The translations under genes and the position numbers were made by a program. The notes beneath the pieces are model-generated. The model did no database searches, was not told the origin of the DNA, and was given only the letters and a program-made list of their open reading frames with translations. DNA of 5,753 bases from positions 1-5,753 of the forward strand of contig JBBQAA010000045.1 in the NCBI GenBank assembly GCA_038276395.1, in the 5' to 3' direction. Of the stretch, positions 1-5,753 are shown one piece after another. Source of the DNA: JBBQAA01 sp038276395. Lineage in GTDB: Bacteria; Actinomycetota; Thermoleophilia; Solirubrobacterales; Solirubrobacteraceae. Position 1 is the stretch's first letter, and each line of letters starts with the position of its first letter.

Positions 1-152
1 AGACGCGTGACGCCGCCGCGCGGGACCCTCGGCGCGTGCCCGCCGCCACCTCCCGCGAGCCGGTCCCCGATGCATTCGGAAACCGATGGGATTCGGGCGC
101 GCTTCGCCGAGACGAGGCGGTCGCGGTGCTCGCGGCGCGCCCGGAGGGCTGA
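1..152 (+). CDS. C-terminal end of an unidentified gene (partial at left edge)
   Basis: One forward frame (codons starting at base 3) is open from the window edge to a TGA at 150-152, giving about 49 residues that end DEAVAVLAARPEG. Roughly five in six of its codons end in G or C, in line with the genes further along. The stop codon overlaps the first base of a strong hairpin at 151-176, as expected for the end of a transcription unit. I do not recognise the product: the visible part is rich in Arg, Ala and Pro with no clear motif, and may be a disordered tail. In such GC-rich DNA a 50-codon open frame can occur by chance, so this call rests on the hairpin and codon bias together. The start lies outside the window. 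Confidence 0.35.
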   Translation, partial: TRDAAARDPRRVPAATSREPVPDAFGNRWDSGALRRDEAVAVLAARPEG

Positions 153-176
153 TCTCCGAGCGCCAGCTCGGAGATC
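151..176 (+). terminator. Strong hairpin after the upstream stop codon, probable terminator
   Basis: Bases 151-161 (GATCTCCGAGC) and 166-176 (GCTCGGAGATC) are perfect reverse complements, giving an 11-bp stem with a 4-base GCCA loop. There is no run of T after it, so it is not a textbook intrinsic terminator. U-tract-free hairpins are proposed to stop transcription in high-GC actinobacteria. It sits between the end of the upstream open frame and the clpB promoter, where a terminator would insulate clpB from read-through. The stem is symmetric, so it could work in either direction. Confidence 0.5.
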
Positions 177-296
177 GCTCGGGCTGGACTGGCAGGCCGT
201 CCGCCGGCGCGTGGCCTCGTCGCGGCTGCTCCGCGTCGAGCAACCGGGACCTGCGGCGTCCCCTCATGGACCTGGTCCGACCCCGCGTCATCCGGC

Positions 297-325
297 TTGA
301 AAATCTTAGTCGTACCGACTAAGAT
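297..325 (+). promoter_or_regulatory. clpB promoter (-35/-10), likely giving a leaderless mRNA
   Basis: TTGAAA at 297-302 matches five of six bases of the TTGACA -35 consensus. TAAGAT at 320-325 matches four of six of TATAAT, including the first two and last two bases. The spacer is exactly 17 bp. Transcription should begin about 6-9 bases after the -10 box, at roughly 331-334, while the clpB ATG is at 335. The 5' leader would then be only zero to four bases. This fits the lack of a properly spaced Shine-Dalgarno: the only candidate, GGAG at 331-334, touches the ATG and could not act as one. This AT-richer patch stands out from the flanking GC-rich DNA. Confidence 0.62.
303..325. promoter_or_regulatory. 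23-bp palindromic operator overlapping the clpB promoter
   Basis: ATCTTAGTCG (303-312) and CGACTAAGAT (316-325) are perfect reverse complements around a TAC spacer. The palindrome fills the whole spacer between the -35 and -10 boxes and includes the -10, so a bound protein would block RNA polymerase. Actinobacterial clpB and dnaK are commonly repressed by HspR, a MerR-family protein, at HAIR sites of the form CTTGAGT-N7-ACTCAAG. Here the core reads CTTAGT-N7-ACTAAG (305-310 and 318-323), with the same seven-base centre but one base fewer in each arm. An HspR-type repressor is therefore the leading candidate; another dimeric repressor such as an Rrf2 protein is possible. No regulator gene is visible in the window. 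Confidence 0.58.
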
Positions 326-334
326 CTAGCGGAG

Positions 335-2872
<2,538 letters not shown>

Positions 2873-2885
2873 CTTCGCAGCGGGC

Positions 2886-3532
2886 TCAGAATGCGATCAG
2901 CGACTGGTAGGTCACGGCCAGGCGGTTCGCCGGGTCGTAGGCCCTCTTCACGTCGAACTGAAGCCGCCAGGCGCCGGCCTTGCGCGGGACGAAGGGCCAG
3001 AAGTGGGCGAGGCGGAGAGTGGCGTGGCCGCACCCCCCCGCGGTCCGCCCCACCCGCACGGTGCGCACCGCCCGGCGGCTCCGCGGCGGGACGAAGTGCA
3101 GGTAGACGGTCTGCCCGCGCCCCCAGCCGTTCAGGTGGATCGTCACCCGGCGCCGGAGGGAGAGCGCCCGGCCGCCCCGGCGTCGCACTCGGCGTGACCG
3201 TGGCGGCGAAGTCGGTGACGGAGAAGACGTGCCCGGCGGGGGTGTGGACGCCGAGGTACACGTTCCCGTAGGCGTCGGAGCGCGGCACCCCGGCGGCGAG
3301 CTTCAGCGAGATCTCGTTCGCCGCCACCGTGACCGGGGTGTTCGGAAGAAAGCCCGCGGCGATGAACTTGACGGTGTCCGTGAGCGCTCGGGAGCTGCCG
3401 GTGCCGGTGGCGTAGTAGCAGGAGCGGCGCTGATCGGGTGTAGAGGACCGGCGCGGCCGCGGCCCGCGCCGGGCTCGCGGCGAGGGCGCCGAGCAGGACG
3501 AGGATCGCGGTCCCGGAGGCCCACGCGGCCAC
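2886..3532 (-). pseudogene. Secreted two-domain beta-sandwich-like protein, split by two frameshifts
   Basis: Read on the reverse strand, three frames each hold a credible piece of one protein. The first, from a GTG at 3532, is a signal peptide with hydrophobic core AILVLLGALAA and signal peptidase site ASPARA. The second, from about 3450 to 3185, contains TGTGSSRALTDTVKFIAAGF and then DAYGNVYLGVHTP, resembling a bacterial Ig-like domain. The third, from about 3180 to the stop at 2886-2888, has RGQTVYLHFVPP, VRVGRTAGGCG and AWRLQFDVKRAY, resembling a secreted domain I have seen in Thermoleophilia proteins. Each switch needs one surplus base. The span is 647 bases, and removing two gives 645, exactly 215 codons (214 residues). 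An in-frame ATG at 3586 would overlap the GYD start codon and add codons with weaker GC bias, so GTG 3532 is preferred. The function is unknown. It could be a true pseudogene or an intact gene carrying two sequencing errors. Confidence 0.6.
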
Positions 3533-3572
3533 GCTCGCCGCCCGTCCGCATGAATCCGGGATGGGAATGAGG

Positions 3573-3578
3573 TACAAC
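3573..3578 (+). promoter_or_regulatory. Possible -10 box for the GYD-purD-purE operon
   Basis: TACAAC (3573-3578) matches four of six bases of TATAAT and lies six bases before the GYD ATG at 3585, so transcription would start at or next to the start codon. There is no well-spaced Shine-Dalgarno: the nearest, GAGG at 3569-3572, is 12 bases from the ATG. The expected -35 position, ATGAAT at 3550-3555 with a 17-bp spacer, matches only three of six bases. The short gap between the divergent genes must hold the operon promoter, but this exact box is a weak call. Confidence 0.27.
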
Positions 3579-3584
3579 GGTCCC

Positions 3585-3866
3585 ATGCCCACCTTCATCA
3601 TGCTCACGACCCTCTCCCCCGAGGGCGTCCAGACGGTCAAGAACAACCCCACCCGCATCCGCGAGGTGAACAAGGAGCTCGAGCAGCTCGGGGCCACGGT
3701 CAAGGCCCAGTGGGCCACGCTCGGCCACTTCGACTTCGTCAACATCGTCGAGGCGCCGGACGAGCGGACGATGGCCCGCGTGTCGATGGAGCTCGGCTCG
3801 CGCGGCACGGCCAAGTACGAGACGCTGCCGGCGATCCCGATCGACGACTTCATCTCCGCGCTCTGA
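3585..3866 (+). CDS. GYD domain-containing protein, first gene of the purine operon
   Basis: The 93-residue product starts MPTFIMLTTLSPEGVQTVKN and follows the layout of the GYD family (Pfam PF08734). It opens with a beta strand and the SPEG turn, followed by a helix with NPTRIREVNKELEQLG (residues 21-36). A strand and the signature turn GHFDFVNIVEAPD (47-59) come next, then a helix and a strand with the late motif KYETLPAIP. The usual signature is GxYD; here it is GHFD, a conservative Tyr-to-Phe change. The family is cytosolic, fits the size of ferredoxin-like alpha/beta proteins, and has no established biochemical role. It was considered as PurS, which is of similar size, but the sequence does not match that family. 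MPTF is chosen over the ATG at 3561 because family members begin at this strand. Its stop codon overlaps the purD start, so the two are almost certainly cotranscribed and translationally coupled. Any part in purine metabolism is inferred from position only. Confidence 0.9.
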   Translation: MPTFIMLTTLSPEGVQTVKNNPTRIREVNKELEQLGATVKAQWATLGHFDFVNIVEAPDERTMARVSMELGSRGTAKYETLPAIPIDDFISAL

Positions 3867-5101
3867 GCCGCTCCGGCTCACCCCGGGTCCTCGTCGTCGG
3901 CTCCGGGGGGCGGGAGCACGCGATCGTGCGCGCGCTCGGGCGCTCCCCGCGCGCGCCCGAGCTGCTGTGCACGCCCGGCAACGCGGGGATCGCGGGCGAC
4001 GCCGCGGTGCTCGCCGGGGATTCGCTCGCGCTCGCCCAGGAGCGCGCGGTCGACCTCGTGGTCGTCGGCCCGGAGGCCCCGCTCGTGGCCGGCCTGGCCG
4101 ACGACCTGCGGGCCACGGGCGTGCGCGTCTTCGGGCCGTCGGCCGCGGCGGCCCGGCTCGAGGGCTCGAAGGCCCACGCCAAGGAGGTCATGGCCGCTGC
4201 GGGCGTGCCCACCGCCGCCCACACCACGGTGCGCACGGTCGCGGAGGGCATGGACGCGATTGCGAGCTACCCCGCGGTGCTCAAGGCCGACGGCCTCGCC
4301 GCGGGCAAGGGCGTCGTCATCGCCGCGAGCGAGGCCGAGGCCCGGGATACGCTCGCGGCGTTCCTCGTCGAGCGCCGCTTCGGCACCGACGCGGTCGTCG
4401 TCGAGGAGCATCTGGCCGGCGAGGAGCTCTCCCTGCTCGCCGTGTGCGACGGCGAGCGCGCCGTGCCGCTCGCGTCCGCGCGGGACTATAAGCGCATCGG
4501 CGACGGAGACACCGGCCCGAACACCGGCGGCATGGGTTCCTTCTCCCCCGTGGCGGGGGTCGACGCGGAGGAGATCGCCGCGCTCGTGCACGCGCCGATC
4601 CTGGCCGAGCTCCGGCGGCGGGGCACCCCGTTCCAGGGCGTCCTCTACGCCGGGCTCATGCTCACCGCGGACGGGCCGAAGGTCATCGAGTACAACGTGC
4701 GCTTCGGGGACCCGGAGACGCAGGCCGTCCTCCCCCGCTTGGCCTCGGACCTGCTCGATCTGCTCGACGCCGCCACCGAACCCGGCGGGCTGGCCGGGGT
4801 CCGGCCCCGATGGCGCGCGGAGGCGGCGGTCACGGTCGTGCTCGCGAGCGCGGGGTACCCCGAGACCCCGCGGACGGGCGTCCCGATCGCCGGCCTCGAT
4901 CGCGTCCCGCCCGGTGTCGAGGTCACGCACGCGGGCACCGCGGCGAGCGACGGCCAGCTCGTGACCGCGGGCGGGCGCGTCCTCGGGCTCACCGCCCTCG
5001 GCGCCTCCGTGGCCGACGCCCGGGCCGCCGCCTATGCTGCCGCCGAGATGGTCACCTTCCCCGGTCGTCAACTGCGGCGCGACATCGCGCAGGGCGCGTG
5101 A
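3863..5101 (+). CDS. purD: Phosphoribosylamine--glycine ligase (GAR synthetase)
   Basis: PurD is a cytosolic ATP-grasp enzyme that joins 5-phosphoribosylamine and glycine, using ATP, to make glycinamide ribonucleotide, the second step of de novo purine synthesis. From the start proposed here it has 412 residues (E. coli 429). Family motifs in order are VLVVGSGGREHA (9-20, N-domain loop), GPEAPLVAGLAD (69-80), LKADGLAAGKGVV (140-152, ATP-grasp lid region), RDYKRIGDGDTGPNTGGMG (207-225) and EYNVRFGDPETQ (276-287, with acidic metal ligands). No ATG, GTG or TTG lies in frame between the GYD stop codon and the essential VLVVGSGG strand. The only candidate is CTG at 3863, which overlaps the GYD stop as CTGA. 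The next start-like codon downstream, a GTG within HAIVRAL, would delete the GSGGREH loop. A GTG at 3710 would add about 50 residues encoded in the wrong frame of the GYD gene, which is unlikely. The enzyme call is very safe; the start codon is less so. Confidence 0.94.
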   Translation: MSRSGSPRVLVVGSGGREHAIVRALGRSPRAPELLCTPGNAGIAGDAAVLAGDSLALAQERAVDLVVVGPEAPLVAGLADDLRATGVRVFGPSAAAARLEGSKAHAKEVMAAAGVPTAAHTTVRTVAEGMDAIASYPAVLKADGLAAGKGVVIAASEAEARDTLAAFLVERRFGTDAVVVEEHLAGEELSLLAVCDGERAVPLASARDYKRIGDGDTGPNTGGMGSFSPVAGVDAEEIAALVHAPILAELRRRGTPFQGVLYAGLMLTADGPKVIEYNVRFGDPETQAVLPRLASDLLDLLDAATEPGGLAGVRPRWRAEAAVTVVLASAGYPETPRTGVPIAGLDRVPPGVEVTHAGTAASDGQLVTAGGRVLGLTALGASVADARAAAYAAAEMVTFPGRQLRRDIAQGA

Positions 5102-5598
5102 GCGCGGGCGAGCCCCCGGTCGGCGCGGCCACGCCCGCCCCCGGCCCCGCGCTGGCCGAGCAGGTCGAGGAGGCCTTCGACGAGATGGCCCCGGAGGCCC
5201 CGCTCGTGGGGATCGTCATGGGCTCGAACTCCGACCTCGAGACCATGCAGAAGGCGGCCGACGCGCTCGCCGAGCGCGGCATCGCCCACGAGGTCAAGGT
5301 CATGAGCGCGCACCGCGAGCCCGAAGTCGTCGCCGAGTACGCCAAGTCCGCACGCGGGCGCGGGCTGAAGGTGGTGATCGCGGGGGCGGGCCTCTCGGCC
5401 GCGCTCCCGGGCGTCGTCGCCGCCCACACCGACCTGCCGGTGATCGGCGTCCCCCTCACGAGCCGGATGTCGGTCATGGGCGGGCTCGACGCGCTCCTCT
5501 CCGTGGCCCAGATGCCCCCCGGCGTCCCGGTGGCCTGCGTGGGCGTCGACAACCCGAAGAACGCGGCGGCGCTCGCGGCGCGGATCCTCTCGCTCTAG
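5098..5598 (+). CDS. purE: 5-(carboxyamino)imidazole ribonucleotide mutase / AIR carboxylase
   Basis: PurE forms CAIR in de novo purine synthesis, either from N5-CAIR made by PurK (class I) or directly from AIR and CO2 (class II). From the GTG at 5098, which overlaps the purD stop as GTGA, it has 166 residues. Visible motifs are IVMGSNSDLETM (39-50), SAHREPE (70-76, with the conserved catalytic His72), AGAGLSAALPG (95-105), LPVIGVPL (113-120) and DALLSVAQMPPGVPVA (131-146). Three things are odd. There is an Ala/Pro-rich N-terminal extension of about 34 residues before the fold. Ala102 occupies the place of the second conserved class I histidine (GGAAHLPG in E. coli). The protein stops at AARILSL, without the C-terminal helix that most PurE proteins have. 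All 30 codons of the extension end in G or C, which supports the GTG start. The ATG at 5185, preceded by GAGGAGG, is an alternative giving 137 residues. No purK is visible in the window. Confidence 0.93.
   Translation: MSAGEPPVGAATPAPGPALAEQVEEAFDEMAPEAPLVGIVMGSNSDLETMQKAADALAERGIAHEVKVMSAHREPEVVAEYAKSARGRGLKVVIAGAGLSAALPGVVAAHTDLPVIGVPLTSRMSVMGGLDALLSVAQMPPGVPVACVGVDNPKNAAALAARILSL
5167..5187 (+). promoter_or_regulatory. Strong Shine-Dalgarno and ATG inside purE (alternative start)
   Basis: GAGGAGG at 5167-5173 is the best ribosome-binding sequence near purE and lies 11 bases before an in-frame ATG at 5185. That ATG would start the protein at MAPEAPLVGIVMGSNSD, close to where compact PurE proteins begin. 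The same bases encode Glu-Glu-Ala in the longer form, so the match may be coincidental. It is listed because it bears on the choice between a 166- and a 137-residue protein. Confidence 0.3.
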
Positions 5599-5612
5599 CG
5601 CGGGGGCGGTCA

Positions 5613-5753
5613 CTAGTGCAGCGTTCCTGAAGTGGGTTGTTGTTTGGCGGCCTTGGTGACGACGGCGTCGGCCGTTTTGGTCCAGACGAACGGCTGGGCG
5701 CGCTCGTTGTAGCCCTCGATGAAGTGCTCGATCGCGGCGATCAACTCGGGAAC
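5613..5753 (-). CDS. IS630-family transposase, C-terminal end (partial at right edge)
   Basis: The reverse strand is open from the window edge to a TAG (bases 5613-5615) and encodes 46 residues beginning VPELIAAIEHFIEGYNERA and continuing QPFVWTKTAD. This is the usual end of IS630/Tc1-mariner-type DDE transposases: a helix with FI..YN, then PFxWTKTAD. The catalytic DDE residues lie upstream, outside the window, so activity cannot be judged. The tail is AT-richer than the neighbouring genes (for example TTGTTGTTT near 5637-5645), consistent with foreign origin. It converges on purE, the stop codons being only 14 bases apart. Confidence 0.87.
   Translation of the reverse strand, partial: VPELIAAIEHFIEGYNERAQPFVWTKTADAVVTKAAKQQPTSGTLH
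5614..5753 (-). mobile_element. IS630-family insertion sequence, one end in the window
   Basis: The transposase fragment runs towards purE, so the end of the element must lie close to its stop codon. IS630 elements insert at and duplicate TA. The only TA between the purE stop codon and the transposase reading frame is at 5614-5615, inside the transposase stop codon. The probable terminal repeat therefore begins GTGCAGCGTTCCTGAAG (5616-5632) and overlaps the last codons of the transposase. The other end is outside the window, so the inverted repeat cannot be confirmed here. The exact boundary is inference. Confidence 0.45.

Noticed and set aside
7..322. Two forward open frames before clpB with ATG starts
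   Set aside because: They run through the hairpin and towards or into the promoter-operator, have Arg/Ser/Pro-rich translations and no recognisable motif. The frame ending at 152 is a better candidate for coding.
3533..3586. Upstream ATG on the reverse strand for the secreted protein
   Set aside because: The added codons have weaker third-position GC bias and would overlap the GYD start codon, leaving no room for promoters, so the GTG at 3532 is preferred.
3585..3866. PurS identity for the small gene before purD
   Set aside because: The size and position fit PurS, but the sequence (SPEG turn, GHFDFVNIVEAPD) matches the GYD family instead.
3878..5071. Long reverse-strand open frame of 397 codons opposite purD
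   Set aside because: Same shadow effect: the forward strand is unmistakable PurD and the reverse product has only low-complexity Arg/Gly/Glu/Ala sequence.

Overview
The window is about 70% or more G+C, with third codon positions almost entirely G or C. The gene content and a secreted-protein style I associate with Solirubrobacterales/Gaiellales suggest a high-GC actinobacterium, probably of the class Thermoleophilia. This placement is inference from composition and protein style; there is no rRNA in the window.

Layout. Bases 1-152 look like the last codons of an unidentified forward gene that ends in a strong hairpin (151-176). A compact promoter with a 23-bp palindrome built into it (297-325) drives clpB (335-2872), the ATP-dependent disaggregase. 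The promoter lies so close to the ATG that the clpB mRNA should be leaderless or nearly so, and the palindrome has the geometry of a heat-shock repressor site. Convergent to clpB, and separated from it by only 13 bp, are the remains of a reverse-strand gene for a small secreted protein (2886-3532). It is intact in content but split over three reading frames.

Divergent from that gene is a tight forward cluster: a GYD-domain protein (3585-3866), purD (3863-5101) and purE (5098-5598). Both junctions are 4-base stop/start overlaps. At the purD junction the start codon appears to be CTG. PurD (GAR synthetase) and PurE (AIR carboxylation) are two steps of de novo purine synthesis; the GYD protein has no assigned reaction. 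The last 141 bases hold the C-terminal end of an IS630-family transposase on the reverse strand. The insertion abuts purE and probably separates it from any further purine genes.

The most notable points are the promoter-operator of clpB, the apparent CTG start of purD, the odd active-site loop and short C-terminus of PurE next to an insertion sequence, and the twice-frameshifted secreted protein. I see no wholly new multi-gene system here; the window is mainly housekeeping genes with unusual details.
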